Shown piece after piece: positions 10,632 to 23,061 of a stretch of DNA of 64,000 nt (position 1 is the stretch's first letter; each line of letters starts with the position of its first letter). The stretch covers positions 82,962,772-83,026,771 of the forward strand of contig CM039463.1 of NCBI GenBank assembly GCA_022414725.1, given 5' to 3'. The position numbers and the translations under genes are program-made. This DNA comes from Microglena sp. YARC. Lineage: Eukaryota; Chlorophyta; Chlorophyceae; Chlamydomonadales; Chlamydomonadaceae. The notes under the pieces were generated by a model. The model saw only the letters and a list, made by a program, of their open reading frames with translations. It did no database searches and was not told the DNA's origin.

Positions 10632-13600
10632 TCCCCCCCCCCCCCCCCCCCCCCCCCCTCCACCCCCCCCCCCCCCCCCCCCCCAAATAATGCATTCTTT
10701 AAGCAAAATTAAATGTCTGAGTGATGAATTAATTCCGAAACGCATCACCGCTTGTTAAAACCGCTTTTACCCCACCCCAACCCCATCCCACCCTTTATCC
10801 CATCCCATCCCATCACACCTACCCACCCCATCGCCATTCCACCGATCCATCCCCCATCCCGTCCCCACTTCCCCAATTCCCATGCACACCCCATCACACC
10901 CCACCCAATCACACCTCAACCAATCACACCCACCCCATTCGCACCCCACCCCACCCCACCCCATCTCATCCCATCCCACTTTATCCCATCCCACACCATC
11001 CCCCATCCCCATCCCCCAAACCCATCCCCCATTCCCCCAAACCCATCCCCATCCCGTCCCCCATCCCATCCCCCATCACACCCCACCAATCACACTCCAC
11101 CCCATCGCAACCCCCACCCCACCCAATCTCATCCCATCCCACCTTATCCCATCCACCCCATCCCATCCCATTCCCCCAACCCATCCCCCATCCCGTCCCC
11201 CAATCCCATCCCCCATTCACACCCCATCACCCCCACCAATCACACTCCACCCCATCGCACCCCACCCCACCCCATCCTCAACCCGAACCCCATCAACCCC
11301 ACCCCATCACACCCCATCAAACACCCAGCCCGTACCCACCCCCATCACACAGGCCCACGTACACACCAATCCCTCCCACCCCATCAACAACCCACCCCCA
11401 TCCCACGCCATCACAACCCAATCCCTCCACCCCATCTACCCCACCACCCATCACACCCCATTCACACCCAAACCCCTCCCACCCCCACCCTACCACCCCA
11501 TCCCACCCCCTTCCCACCCCATCACACCCCACCCCATCACACCCATCACACCCAATCCCCTCCCACCCCATGCACACCCCACCCCATCCAACACCCCATC
11601 ACACCCACCCCATCACACCCCATCAACCCAATCCCTCCCACCCCATCACACCCCACCCACATCCACACCCCATCACACCCAATCCTCCCCACCCATCACA
11701 CCCCACCCCGATCACACCCCATCACCAACCCCCATCACACCCCATCAAACCCCACCCATCACACCCCATCACACCCAAATCCCTCCCATCCCACCCCACC
11801 CCGGGCTCAGAACCCGTTTTAGAGAAGTTGAAGGTTGAATACAAGCTCTGACCCTCCTCACGGTGGAGGCTCACCACTGCGAATCGGATGGGAGCGTAGT
11901 TTTGAGCAACCCCCTTTCTCCTGCAGAAACTAGACCTGGAGAAGGGCGCACTCAAACACACCTGAGGAGGCACCTACCCACAAATACAAAGGGCAGTTAC
12001 TGAGGGGGTAGGAGCCTTCACCACGGAATACAAAGAGCAGTGGCTGAGGGGCTGGTTGACGAGGCCCTCAGCACGAATAAGAAGGGGGCATGGCTGAGGG
12101 AGTTGAGGAGCCCTACACTAATAAAAAGGGACATTGCTTTGATGGGGGTGAGGCAAAGCCCCTTTTCTGAGCGTCAAGCTGAAGCCGGATCCTAGATAAA
12201 TGTGGGAAGCAAGTGGACAAATGCAAGAGACTGCCAAGACTATCGTGCACGGCCTACTATAACCCAACATGAAAGAGTGACGTGGTTGGAACGCACCGTC
12301 GTTGCGCCAGTGCCATCGCACACCAGGTGTCTTTCTGGAACACGTATGGCATGTATGTATCAACTCCAACATGGAAGAGTGTGGTGGAACGCACCGTTTG
12401 TTGCGCCAATGCCATCGCAACCAAGGTGGGTGCTTTGCGACACTGTATGCATGTATGTATCAACCTTAACATGGAAGAGTGGTGGTGGAACGCACCGTTT
12501 GTTGCGCCAATGCCATCGCAACCAGGTGGGTGCTTTCTGGACACTGTATGCATGTATGTAATATGATGTATTTGTTGTAAATGTATGCATGTATGTATGT
12601 ATGTATTTCATGTATGTATGTATGTATGATGATGATATTATGTATTGTATGTATGTATGTATGTATGTATAATGTATGTAAGTGTATGACGTATGTAGTA
12701 CTGGTGTGTATCATGTATGCTCATGTAATGTATGTATGTATCGTATGTATGTACTGTAATGTATGTTTGCACGTATGTGTGTATCGTATTGTTGGATGGG
12801 TGTATGAACTGTTATTAAGCCAGGGGTTCCCGGCCCAATATGCTGAAGGGATTGCAATCGTGACAGGGAAAGACTGAAAAGAAAAAGCTCACTGTTCTTT
12901 TTTTGCACCTTCACGCGCTCACGCAAAGCTTTAGAATCTCTTTGACCACTTGCTAAACCTAGGCTTAGCTAATTTATCTGGAAGCTGACGTGACAAGGCA
13001 TTCCAACAACCACAGTCCTTCCATCCCAACAGGCGCCCACCACCATTTCTCTCCCCCTCCCACACACCCAGCCCCCAATACACCCCACACCCACAGGCGC
13101 TACACACGGGCCTCACTCCTTACCATAAAATACTCCCAGAGCCCCCCCATACCCCACCCCACGGCCACCCTCAGCCCCTCCCCCAATACACCCCAACACC
13201 CACAGGCGCTACAATACACCCGCATATCCTTACCATAAGACTCCCAGAGCCCCCCATACACCCCACTCCACCCACCCTCAGCCCCGCCCCCATACACCCT
13301 ACACACAACCCCAGGCGCGCACACACAGCGGCTTAGCACCCACACTCTTCTAGCATACACCACAGTCCACTCCCTCTCCATACCACCCCCACCACACCAC
13401 AAGGTACCACAGCGAGACCACCCACATTCCTTCCCACCCCCCACACGCACGCCCCCATACATACACACCCACTATCACAGTCACCACACACCATCGACGA
13501 CTCCTTACCATGCACATCGCCAACCACAGCTCCCCCCAACACCCCACACCACCACGGACGCCACACATGTGCCCACACTCCTTGCCGCCCCCCCTCCACC

Positions 13601-14066
13601 CCCGCGCGACCCCCTCCATACCCCCCCACACACACACACACTCACACTCCTCACCATACGCCAGGGCCCCCCCATACCACGTCTCCCCGTTCTTGTATTC
13701 GACACCACCCACCCACCCACCCACCACACCCATACATTACAAAACCCCATACAAACCCCCATAAACACCCCATACACTACACCCCATACACACCTATACC
13801 CCCGCCCCCCCCCCCCCCCCCCCTCCCCCCCCCCATACACACCCACACTCACCCTCACACCTCACCATACACGCTGACAGGCGCTCCCCCATACACCTTC
13901 CCATACCCCCCCCCACACCCACCCACCATACATACACACACCATACACACCCCATACACACCCCATACACACCCCCCCCCCCCCCCCCCCATACACACCC
14001 ACACACTCACACTCCTCACCATAAACAGCCATCGCTGACAGGCGCCCCCATACACCTGTCCCATAC

Positions 14067-14108
<42 letters not shown>

Positions 14109-14275
14109 CCACGCCCCCCCGCCCCACACCCCCCCTCCCCCCCCCCCCACACACACAACATACATACACACCCCCAATACCACACCCCATACACACCCAC
14201 CACCACCACACCACCACACACACACACTCACCATACACCCCCCCATACACCCCCCATTCACCCCCCACACCACAG
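10195..14275. repeat. Large intron filled with low-complexity DNA
   Basis: No exon was recognised. Contents in order are: a C homopolymer at about 10270-10307; AT-rich sequence; a C tract of about 105 bases at 10577-10684; CCCCATCACA-type minisatellite (10760-11800); a unit of about 110 bp with GGAACGCACCGTTTGTTGCG in three copies (12290-12560); ATGT microsatellite (12545-12790); and C/A-rich CCCATACACACC repeats (13040-14275). The last block repeatedly contains ACAGGCGC, the sequence of the next exon's acceptor. Confidence 0.8.
13020..14275 (+). repeat. Acceptor-side array before exon d
   Basis: The junction CACAG|GCGCC of exon d recurs as CAGGCGC at about seven places (13029, 13097, 13203, 13312, 13878, 14038 and the true one at 14272), separated by CCCCATACACC repeats. 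Several copies also keep TTACCATA. I interpret these as tandem copies of an exon edge. Confidence 0.6.
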
Positions 14276-14382
14276 GCGCCACTCCCGCCGGAAAAACCTC
14301 GTAACCCCTATGGCCCCCCTAGCTCATGGGGAGTGGGATATTTGGTTCTACCATTGGGGCTACCACTAGTCGAAAGATCAGG
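14276..14382 (+). CDS. Exon d: Pro/aromatic-rich segment
   Basis: The acceptor is CCACACCACAG and the donor is AGATCAGG|GTAAAT. It has 35 codons plus two bases, beginning APLPPEKPRNPYGPPSSWG. It enters in phase 0, matching exon c, and leaves in phase 2, matching exon e (GG|G TAC). The chain of phases is the main support. No domain is recognised. Confidence 0.5.
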
Positions 14383-15017
14383 GTAAATGAGTGGTGGTTG
14401 GGCCTATCTAGATCCAGAGTTATTTTTCCGCTACCAGTAGCGATCGCTTACCTGGGACCTGTTTTTGGCCAACCTTCCGCTACCCAGAGACTCCCCGCCG
14501 CCCCGTGACCCAATCCCCCCGGGCCACCCACCCAAATTGCTACCAGGAGCCCAGCCTTACAAGACACCAAATCCCTGATCGCTACCTGAAGACCCCCATC
14601 CTGAAATTCGCAAATGAATGCGTAAGCCGGTCGATGGATAAATAGATATCACCCCGTGGCAAGACGTACCAATTTTCAAATGTATACACTCGAGTGCGCA
14701 AGTTGGCTACGTCTGAACTGTAAAACAAGCATATAACATAGATGCATTATTAAAACAATCTTTAATTCTTTAAAAACTTCATTTATTGTTTAAAAAACCC
14801 ATTGTATATTATATTATTATTCATAATGTGCTCGGGTGCCTTTTTGTTGCTGGCCCCAGTGCAAAAGCAAAAAAGGGCTGGCCCACTCAACTTACGCATC
14901 ATACTAAGACGTACCATTTATTTTATTTATTTATTGTATTGTATGCACAGGTACCTTGACACTCTGACCGAGACCCCGTACCATTTATTTTATTTATTTA
15001 TTGTATTGTATCCACAG
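14383..15017. repeat. Intron with partial exon-e copies
   Basis: An 18-base piece of exon e (ACTCGAGTGCGCAAGTT) is repeated at about 14688. The acceptor with the exon start (CACAG|GTACCTTGACA) is duplicated at 14947-14978, followed again by TTTATTTA repeats. The rest is unremarkable AT-rich intron. Confidence 0.6.
14850..14940 (+). mobile_element. SINE-like (TTTA)n-tailed repeat, copy 1
   Basis: CCCAGTGCAAAAGCAAAAAAG and CTCAACTTACGC, then TAAGACGTACCATTTATTTT, match the copies at 20205 and 55650, and all three run into ATTT repeats. The shared A/T tail suggests a retroposon such as a SINE. The tail then merges into the duplicated exon-e acceptor. Confidence 0.6.
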
Positions 15018-15108
15018 GTACCTTGACAGTCTGACCGAGACCCCCACTCGAGTGCGCAAGTTCTACGGTGTGGGCAAGGAAGGCAGCCTGGGCTTTGGAG
15101 ACCTCAAG
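15018..15108 (+). CDS. Exon e
   Basis: The acceptor is TATCCACAG and the donor is CTCAAG|GTGGGG. After the phase-2 join it encodes 30 residues, starting YLDSLTETPTRVRKFYGVGK and ending in GSLGFGDLK. It leaves in phase 0. The peptide looks like a genuine folded segment but I do not recognise the family. Confidence 0.7.
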
Positions 15109-17727
15109 GTGGGGATGATTGTAATATTATACAAACGCATTGTATATTGCAAAAACAGAATTTATAACACAATAAGGTAATAAATTACAAAAACTAATAT
15201 ATTTTTAAAAATATCACACACCTATGTTTGTAAATGAATAGCAATATCTGTCAAAGAAAAAAGAACGTGCAAAAAGAGGGGAAAAGTAAAGTTGGGAAAA
15301 AGGTTTTTTACCCCCCCCCCCCCCCCTCCTAAAACCCATTGCCTCACCCTACCCTCTTAAAATGGGGGTCATTCGAAAGATCTTTTCGTGCCCATTCCAG
15401 TTATGCTCTTACATCTTTCGCAAGGTTGCTCAAACGTGATTTATCGCGAAGTTAAGATTTCGGCCGCTTTAGATGAAAACAACTTTGGACCCCTCTAACT
15501 TTTGTACAACTTTATTTTTGGCTCAATATTTTTATTTTTTTCATTATCATAGTTTGAGGATAAGCTCTATCCAAATCAAAGATGCGGTACCGCAGCTTTT
15601 TTCTTGCCCCCCCCCCTTGCCAATGCAATGAGCATTATAGAAACCCATAGCATACCACCACCAACACCACTTTTGTGTATGCAGGTCTCATTAGGTGGCA
15701 GGTGTCGACGGCATGCCGTCGCTCCCCATTAAATGCCAATCAGTATTTTTGAACTTCCGCTGTGCAGGTCACATTAGGTGGCAGGTGCCCACAGCATGCT
15801 GTCGCACTCAATGGAATACTCGCCATTCTGAATTAGTTGCGAACTTCCGGTATGCAAGGCCAATGCCTGCCTACACTTCTTGAAGCCCCATAATGTACCA
15901 CCACCACCACTATTTTTATTATTATTATGCAAGTCTCATTAAGGGGCAGGTGTCCACAGCATGCCGTCGCTCCCCATTAAATGCTAATCAGTCTTTGTGA
16001 ACTTCCGCTACGCAGGTCTCATTAGGTGGCAGGTGTCCACAGCATGCCGTCGCTCCCCATTAAATGCTAATCAGTCTTTGTGAACTTCCGCTACGCAGGT
16101 CTCATTAGGTGGCAGGTGTCCACAGCATGCCGTCGCTCCCCATTAAATGCTAATCAGTCTTTGTGAACTTCCGCTACGCAGGTCTCATTAGGTGGCAGGT
16201 GTCCGCAGCATGCCGTCGCTCTCCATGGACGCTAGTCAGTCTTTGTGAACTTCCGGTATGCAAGGCCAATGCCTACCTACACTCCTTGAAGCTCCATAAC
16301 ATACCATCGCCACCACCATTTGTGTGTTTGCAGGTCTCATTAAGTGGCAGGTGGCCGCAGCATGCTGTCTGTCTTGTGAACTCTGCCTTAGTTGTGAACT
16401 TCTGGTATAACAATAACATACCACCACCACCACCACCACCACTACTGTTGTGTATGCAGGTCTCATTAGGTGGCAGGTGGCTACGGCATGCCGTCGCTCC
16501 CCATTAAATACTAATCAGTCTTTGCAAACTTTTGCTATGCAGGTCTCATTAGGTGGCAGGTGGCCGCAGCATGCTGTCGCACTCCATGCAATGCTCGCCA
16601 GTTTGAATTATGTGTGAACTTCCAGAATGCAAGGCCAATGCCTACCTACACTTCTTGAACCCCCATAACACACCACCACCACCACTTTCTTTTTGTTTGC
16701 GGGTCTCATTAGGTTGTAGGTGTACACAGCATGTCCTCGCTCTCCATGGAATGCTCGCCAGTCTGACTTCTTGGTGATTTTCCGGTATGCAAGGCCAACG
16801 CCGCTCAACGCTTCCCTCTTCTTCATGGTCTAGAATGAACCAAATAAGGCCAAGGCCTATCTTCAATTCTTGAAGCCCCATTACATACCACCACCACCAC
16901 TATCTTCAATTCTTGAAGCCCCATTACACACCACCACCACCACTATCTTCAATTCTTGAAGCCCCATTACATACCACCACCACCACTATCTTCAATTCTT
17001 GAAGCCCCATTACACACCACCACCACCACTATCTTCAATTCTTGAAGCCCCATTACACACCACCACCACCACTATCTTCAATTCTTGAAGCCCCATTATA
17101 CACCACCACCACCACTATCTTCAATTCTTGAAGCCCCATAACATACCACCACCACCACTACCACCACTATTTCTGTGTCTGCAGGTCTCACTAGGTGGCA
17201 GCTGTACACAGCATGTCATCGCTCTTCATGGAACACTCGCCAGTCTGACTTAGTTGTGAACTTCCGGTATTAGCACCACCACCACCACCACCACTTTTAT
17301 TATTATTCTTTGTGAAGTTCCGGTATGCAGGTCTCACTAGGTGTCCACAGCATGTCATCGCTCTTCATGGAATGCTAATCAGTCCGAATTCTTTGTTCCC
17401 TTGAAGCTCTCTAACATACCACCACCACCACTATTTGGGGGTTTGCAGGTCTCACTAGGTGGAAGGTGTCCACAGCATGCCGTCGCTCCTGATGGAACAC
17501 TCGCTAGTCTGACTTAGTTGCGGACTTCCGGTATTAGCACCACCACCATACCACCACCACCACCACCACTATTATTATTATTATTGAACATCCGGTATGC
17601 AGGTCTCATTAGGTGGCAGGTGTCCACAGCATGTCAGCGCTCTTCATGGAATGCTAATCAGTCCGAATTCTTTGTTCCCTTGAAGCTCTCTAACATACCA
17701 CCACCACCACTGTTTGGGGGTTTGCAG
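15109..17727 (+). repeat. Intron with acceptor-side array (about 14 copies)
   Basis: The first 570 bases are plain AT-rich intron with a C run at 15310. From 15681 the start of exon f (GCAG|GTCTCATTAGGTGGC, then CACAGCATGCCGTCGCTC) is repeated about 14 times before the true exon. Copies are separated by ACCACC microsatellite and by a sub-array of CTTCAATTCTTGAAGCCCC (16860-17140). Most copies keep the AG. Confidence 0.8.
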
Positions 17728-17873
17728 GTCTCGCTAGGTGGCAGGTGTCCACAGCATGCCGTCGCTCTCCATGGACGCGGAGGCTTCAACCGATCCTCAG
17801 AGCAGCAGCTGCAAACGTATTTGGAACAGCTACACAGAAGCCCGGATGCTTGACCATACGCATGGCTACCGGG
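17728..17873 (+). CDS. Exon f
   Basis: The acceptor is TTTGCAG|GTCTCG and the donor is CCGG|GTAAGT. In phase 0 it reads VSLGGRCPQHAVALHGRGGF, then NRSSEQQLQTYLEQLHRSPDA, then a stop caused by one extra T at about 17851 (GCTTGACC). Four tandem copies of the exon end downstream read GCTGACC without that T; in that version the frame runs on as DHTHGLPG and leaves in phase 1, as the next exon needs. The copies therefore argue that the T is recent or an error. No known domain. Confidence 0.65.
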
Positions 17874-18250
17874 GTAAGTGCAACACGAACCCCGCCCTTG
17901 CTGACCTGGTGATATCCTTGCTGACCTGTCAATATGGCTATGCTGACCATACGCATAGACTACCGGGTAAGTGCAACACGAAACCCGCCCTTGCTGACCT
18001 GGTGATATTCCTGCTGACCTGTCAATATGGCTATGCTAACAATACGCATGGACTACTGGGTAAGTGCAACACAAAACCCGCCCTTGCTGACCTGTTCATG
18101 TCCTTGCTGACCTGTCAATATGGCTATGCTGACCATACGCATGGACTACCGGGTAAGTGCAACACGAACCCCGCCCTTGCTGACCTGGTGATATCCTTGC
18201 TGACCTGTCAATATGGCTATGCTGACCATACGCATGGACTATCAGGTAAG
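17874..18250 (+). repeat. Donor-side array after exon f
   Basis: Four copies of GACCATACGCATGGACTACC|GGGTAAGT with GCAACACGAACCCCGCCC follow the exon, about 100 bp apart. All keep a GTAAGT donor. These give ready alternative donors and preserve the uninterrupted frame of the exon end. Confidence 0.8.
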
Positions 18251-19135
18251 TGCAATAAGCGCCCCAACCTTGCTGACCTTGCTCACCTGGTCATATCCTT
18301 GCTGACCTGGCCTGTCACCCTGACCTTGCTGACCTGGCATCCCAACCTTGCAGACCTGGCTGACCTGGTTGTCAAAGGTGGGGATTCAATTGTAACCATG
18401 ATGCATATGACGCAAGAGCTGATATTGACTGAAATTGACTGATATTTACTGATATTAAGATATAGCCTACCCACCCCCACCCACCCCCACACCCCTTTAG
18501 ACTCCACCTCCACACACACCTCCACCTTGCTCTGCAGATGTGATGGAGGCCGTCGTTGACCCCCCCCATCCCCCCACCCCACCCCACCCCACCCCACCCA
18601 CACCACCTACCCCCTAGACAGCGCACCCCCCCTGTCATCTCGACCTTGCTGACCTCTGCAGGTGTGATGGAGGCCGTCGTTGACCCCCACCCCCCCACCC
18701 CACCCATCCCCCACCCACCCACACACACCCCTAGGCAGCGCACCCCCCCTGTCATCTCGGCCTTGCTGACCTCTGCAGGTGTGATGGAGGCCGTCGTTGT
18801 GACCTACGATTTGGCAAAAGCAGCGTCTACGCATAACGAACAGTACATGTATCGTCCAACGCCACTAGCGACTTGCTGACCTGGCTACCTGACCTTGCTG
18901 ACCTGGCCTATGCAGGTGTGACTGAGGCCGTCGTTGTGACCTTCAATTTGGCGACTTGCTAACCTGTCACCCTAACCTTCCTGACCTGGCCTAGCACCCT
19001 GACCTTGCTGACCTGGCCTATGCAGGTGTGACTGAGGCCATCGTTGTGACCTTCAATTTGGCGACTTGCTAACCTGTCACCCTGACCTTCCTGACCTGGC
19101 CTAACACCCTGACCTTGCTGACCTGGCCTATGCAG
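18251..19135 (+). repeat. Acceptor-side array before exon g
   Basis: TGCAG|GTGTGATGGAGGCC (or GTGTGACTGAGG) occurs at about 18534, 18656, 18775, 18913 and 19021, each preceded by CTTGCTGACCTGGCC or C/A-rich DNA. The 18775 copy extends furthest into the exon (VTYDLAKAASTHNEQYM) before diverging. Pieces resembling the donor region of exon f also recur here. Confidence 0.75.
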
Positions 19136-19350
19136 GTGTGATGGAGGCAGTTGTTGTGACCTACAATTTGGCAAAAGCAGCGTCTACGCATAATGAGCAG
19201 TATATGTGGCTCCAGTCGCTAGTGGCGTTGGACGATACCTGCGGTGCACTTGTAGCACCAGTGCGCTTCTCGGTTGTTGCTGACAACGCCTGTGTGTGGC
19301 GCTCAAGCTGGATGGAGGTCTCACAGGAGTATGAGCGCTGCCTGGTGAAG
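19136..19350 (+). CDS. Exon g
   Basis: The acceptor is CTATGCAG|GTGTGATGG and the donor is GGTGAAG|GTGTGC. It gives 71 codons after a phase-1 join: VMEAVVVTYNLAKAASTHNE, then CGALVAPVRFSVVADNACVW and RSSWMEVSQEYERCLVK. The alternation of hydrophobic residues suggests a beta-sandwich, but I cannot name the family. The exon ends in phase 0. Confidence 0.7.
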
Positions 19351-20402
19351 GTGTGCTGCACGTGGTGGTGGTAGTGGTAGTGGTGGTGATGTTAATGGTA
19401 CTTGTGGTCGTAGTGGTACTAGTGTTGGTAGTGGTGCTGGTGCTTGTGGTGGTGGTGGTGCTGGTGCTGGTGCTGGTAGTGGTGCTTGTGGCGTTGGACG
19501 ATGCCTGCGGTGCTCTAGTGGCACCCGTGCGCTTCTCAGTGATTGCTGACAAAGCGTGTGTGTGGCGCTCAAGCTGGATGGAGGTCTCACAGGAGTATGA
19601 GCGCTGCCTGGTGAAGGTGTGCTGCACGTGGTGGTGGTAGTGGTAGTGGTGGTGATGTTAATGGTACTTGTGGTCGTAGTGGTACTAGTGTTGGTAGTGG
19701 TGCTGGTGCTGGAGCTGGTGCTGGTGCTGGTGGTGGTAGTGGTGCTTGTGGCGTTGGACAACACCTGCGGTGCTCTAGTGGCACCCGTGCGCTTCTCAGT
19801 GATTGCTGACAAAGCGTGTGTGTGGCGCTCAAGCTGGATGGAGGTCTTACAGGAGTTTGAGGGCTACCTGGTGAAGGTGTGCTGCACGTGGTGGTGGCTG
19901 TGCTGGTGCTTGTGGGGGTAGTGGTGATTGTTGTGTTGTTGTTGGTGGTGGTAGTGGTAATTGTGGCAGTAGTGGTGCATGTTGCATTGGTGGATGTGGT
20001 GGTGGTGTTAGTGGTAATTGTGGTGGTGGTGGTGGTGCTTGCTGTGTTGTTGGCAGAGGCCGCGGTGGTGGCAGTGGTAGTGGTTCTTCTTATGTTGGTG
20101 GCAGTGGTGGGGGTGGGGGTAGTGGTGCTTGTATACATGCGAACATACACTGGCAATGCATGTGTGCAAACACAGACAGTGCATGTATGCATATTTTAAT
20201 TTTGGTTGGTTACCCCAGTGAAAGCAAACAGGCTGGTCCCCTCAACCTCACGCCTCATAATAAGGCGTACCATTTATTTACTTATTTACTTATGTATATT
20301 ACATTTACATGTATTTATTTTAAATTGTATTGCATTTATTTATTTATTTATTTAAATTTAAACGTATGTATATTAAATCACTCATATTGGTTTGCGGTGA
20401 AG
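19351..20402 (+). repeat. Donor-side array and microsatellite intron
   Basis: The last 130 bases of exon g, including GGTGAAG|GTGTGCTGCACGTGG, are repeated at 19490-19625 and 19750-19885. They are separated by GTGGTGGTAGTGGT microsatellite that itself grows from the donor flank. A (TTTA)-tailed SINE-like copy follows at 20205-20300. Confidence 0.75.
20205..20300 (+). mobile_element. SINE-like (TTTA)n-tailed repeat, copy 2
   Basis: CAGTGAAAGCAAACAGGC, CCTCAACCTCACGCCTC and AATAAGGCGTACCATTTATT match the copies at 14850 and 55650. It ends in TTACTTATTTACTTA. Both boundaries are approximate. Confidence 0.6.
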
Positions 20403-20555
20403 GTACAAGGTGTCTCCACGCTCAGCCTGGTGGTTGAGACTGAGTTCTCGGGGATGGCGAGATCGGTGTGGGCAGATCCACACCTCATCATAGGCCCGCT
20501 CCCACCCGGCGCAGTATTGGCTGCAAATGCCCAGATGTCAGCCAGGCATTCAGGG
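20403..20555 (+). CDS. Exon h
   Basis: It has 51 codons in phase 0: VQGVSTLSLVVETEFSGMAR, then SVWADPHLIIGPLPPGAVLA, then ANAQMSARHSG. The donor is TCAGGG|GTGAGA. The acceptor (GCGGTGAAG) is weak and resembles the end of exon g, so the exact start is uncertain. The donor edge is repeated downstream. Confidence 0.6.
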
Positions 20556-21216
20556 GTGAGAAGACTATACCACTGTTTTATTTCAATTGCCCCCCCCAAC
20601 CCCCAACCCCCAACCACCCGGAGCAGTATTGGCTGCAAATGCCCAGATGTCAGCTAGGCATTCAGGGTTGAGAAGACTATACAACAGTTTTCTTGTTTGT
20701 GGGTGGGGGGGTAGTGGGGATGGGTTGGTGTGTGTGGTGGTGGTGGTGGTGGTGGTGGTGGTGGGGGGGGGCAGTCGGAGGTTACTGCTGCTCACAAAAT
20801 GACCAGAAATCAGCAAGGCATTCAGGGGTGAGAAGACTATACAACTGCTTCATTGTTTGTTTGTGTTTGTTGGGGGTGTTGTTGGGGGTGGGGGTGGGGG
20901 TGGGGTGGGTGGGGGTCCGGGGGTGGGGTGGGGTGGGGTGGGGGGGGGGGGGCAGTGCTGAGGTTACTGCTGCCTCTCATAATGACCAGATACCAGCAAG
21001 GCGTTTAGGGGTGAGAAGACTATACAACTGTTTCCCTTTCAAAGTTTACTCTTAGTGGCATGTGCGTGTTGCAGGTGCTTGGTAAGGTGAACTTCGTTCA
21101 GCAAGCCAAGGGGGACATTAGCTATATGGTTGCTGCAGCCTCTCAACATGAGGCAGAGGGTTTCACATGCAGATGGACGTGCCATGTTTACCCTTAATGG
21201 CATGTGCGTGTTGCAG
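20556..21216 (+). repeat. Donor-side array, G-rich DNA and duplicated next exon start
   Basis: Copies of GCAAGGCATTCAGGGGTGAG with AAGACTATACAAC end near 20690, 20845 and 21030. They are spaced by C- or G-rich tracts. At 21075-21160 the beginning of exon i is present as an extra copy (GTTGCAG|GTGCTTGG and SQHEAE), which then runs into a stop. That copy is a likely dead exon duplicate. Confidence 0.75.
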
Positions 21217-21488
21217 GTGCTTGGCAAGGTAAATTTTGTACAGCAAGCCAAGGGGGACATTAGCTATATGGTTGCTGCAGCCTCTCAGAATGAGGCAGAG
21301 GTACCAGCACCTGGCACCGCCAGCAGTTTTTCAAGATACAGGGTGACGCTGATCACCATGGATGTGAGGAACGGAGGCACTGGGGGCAAGGTCTTCTTTC
21401 GGATGCGAGGGTACAAGGGAGGGACACAGCCCCACCACTTGGTGGTATCGAAGTGGACTCACTTAAACCCGAAGACAAGCTTACAAAG
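21217..21488 (+). CDS. Exon i: start of PLAT domain 1
   Basis: The acceptor is GTGTTGCAG and the donor is TACAAAG|GTATGT. It encodes 90 codons plus two bases: VLGKVNFVQQAKGDISYMVA, then FSRYRVTLITMDVRNGGTGG and KVFFRMRGYKGGTQPHHL. The YRVTLxTxD...GGTGGKVxxRMRG pattern is the first half of a PLAT/LH2 beta-sandwich. Phase 2 at the end matches the next exon. The exon end is repeated about five times downstream. Confidence 0.75.
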
Positions 21489-22114
21489 GTATGTACACAT
21501 GTATGTTGTTGCAGTATTCACTAATTTGCAAGAGGGTACAAGGGAGGGACACAGCCCCACCACTTGGTGGTGTCGAATTGGACTCACCTAAACCCGAAGA
21601 CAAGCTTAAAAAGGTATGTACGCATGAATGTTGTTGCAGTATTCACTCATTTGCCAGGGCGTACAAGGGAGGGACACAGCCCCACCACTTGGTGGTATCG
21701 AAGTGGACTCACTTGAATCCTAAGACAAACTTACAAAGGCACGTACGCATGAATGTTGTTGCAATATTCACTCATTTGCAAGAGGGTACAAGTGCAGCAC
21801 ACAGCCCCACCACTAGGTGGTCTCGAAGTGGACTCCCTTGAACCCTAAGACAAGCTTACAAAGGCACGTACGCATGAATGTTGTTACAAATTCACTCATT
21901 TGCAAGGGGGTGCAAGAGAGGCACGCAGCCCCACCACTTGGTGCTATCGAAGTGGACTCCCTTGAACCCTAAGACAAGCTTACAAAGGCACGTACGCATG
22001 AATGTTGTTACAATTTCACTCACTTGCAAGGGGGTGCAAGAGAGGCACGCAGCCCCACCACTTGGTGCTATCGAAGTGGACTCAATTGAACCCTAAGACA
22101 AGCACGCAACACTG

Positions 22115-22147
<33 letters not shown>

Positions 22148-22479
22148 CTAACAACACCAGCAACACCAACAACATCATCAACTCCAATATCATCACCAAC
22201 ACCAATATCATCACCAACAACCACACCATCAACAACAACACCAACACCAATACCACCAACAATACCAACACCAACACCAACAATACCAACACCAACACCA
22301 ACAATAACAATAACAACACCAACAACAATAACAACAACACCAACACCAACGCCAACAACACCAATACCAACAACAACAACAACAACAACAATAACAACAA
22401 CTACACCAATACCAACACCAACACCCACACCAATACCAACAACAACACCAACTACAATAACAACAACAACTACACCAAT

Positions 22480-22511
<32 letters not shown>

Positions 22512-22900
22512 CAACAACATTACCAACAACAAAACCAACATTAACAACATCAACACCGATACCAACACCAACACCAACACCAATACCAATACCAACAACA
22601 ACAAAACCAATACCAACAACAACAACATACCAACAACAAAACCAACACCAACAACACCAACACCGATACCAACAGCCATGACAGCAACACCACACAGGGG
22701 GAGCATCTGTGGCTTTGACGTTATGATGATGGATATGGATCTGGTGGTGGAGGTGCTGATGGAGTACGAGCCTCCACCTGGCATGTCCACTGACTGGGCG
22801 GTATCACAACACAAACAACACCAATACCACCAACAACACAAACAACACCAACAACACCAATACCAACAACAACACCAACAACACCAACAACACCACACAG
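21489..22900 (+). repeat. Donor-side array, AACACC microsatellite, duplicate exon start
   Basis: Five copies of GGGACACAGCCCCACCACTT ... CTTACAAAGG (21535-22100) repeat the end of exon i, the later ones with a decayed donor (AAGGCACG). Next come about 560 bases of AACACC/AACAAC repeat. At 22698-22805 there is a first copy of the next exon (GGAGCATCTGTGGCTTTGAC), which dissolves into CAACAC repeats before the true copy. Confidence 0.8.
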
Positions 22901-23061
22901 GGGAAGCATCTGTGGCTTTGACGTTATGATGATGGATATGGATCAGGTGGTAGAGGTGCTGATGGAGTACGAGCCTCCACCTGGCATGTTCACTGACTGG
23001 GCAGTGTCACATGTGGAGGTGTGTCATGAGCTGAGTGGGAGCACCTATTTCTTCAACGGAG
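22901..23061 (+). CDS. Exon j: end of PLAT domain 1
   Basis: The acceptor is CACCACACAG and the donor is AACGGAG|GTGAGT. In the phase-2 to phase-1 frame it reads GSICGFDVMMMDMDQVVEVL, then EYEPPPGMFTDWAVSHVEVC, then HELSGSTYFFNG. The G-x-Phe-x-V...P...W-x-V-x-x-VEV pattern matches the second half of a PLAT domain. A truncated copy lies just upstream at 22698. Confidence 0.75.

Noticed and set aside
10510..11840. Poly-Pro and His/Pro-rich open frames
   Set aside because: They cover a C homopolymer and CCCCATCACA repeats; all reading frames are open to a similar extent.
22068..22695. Val/Gly or Leu-rich minus-strand proteins
   Set aside because: They are translations of the AACACC/AACAAC repeat.
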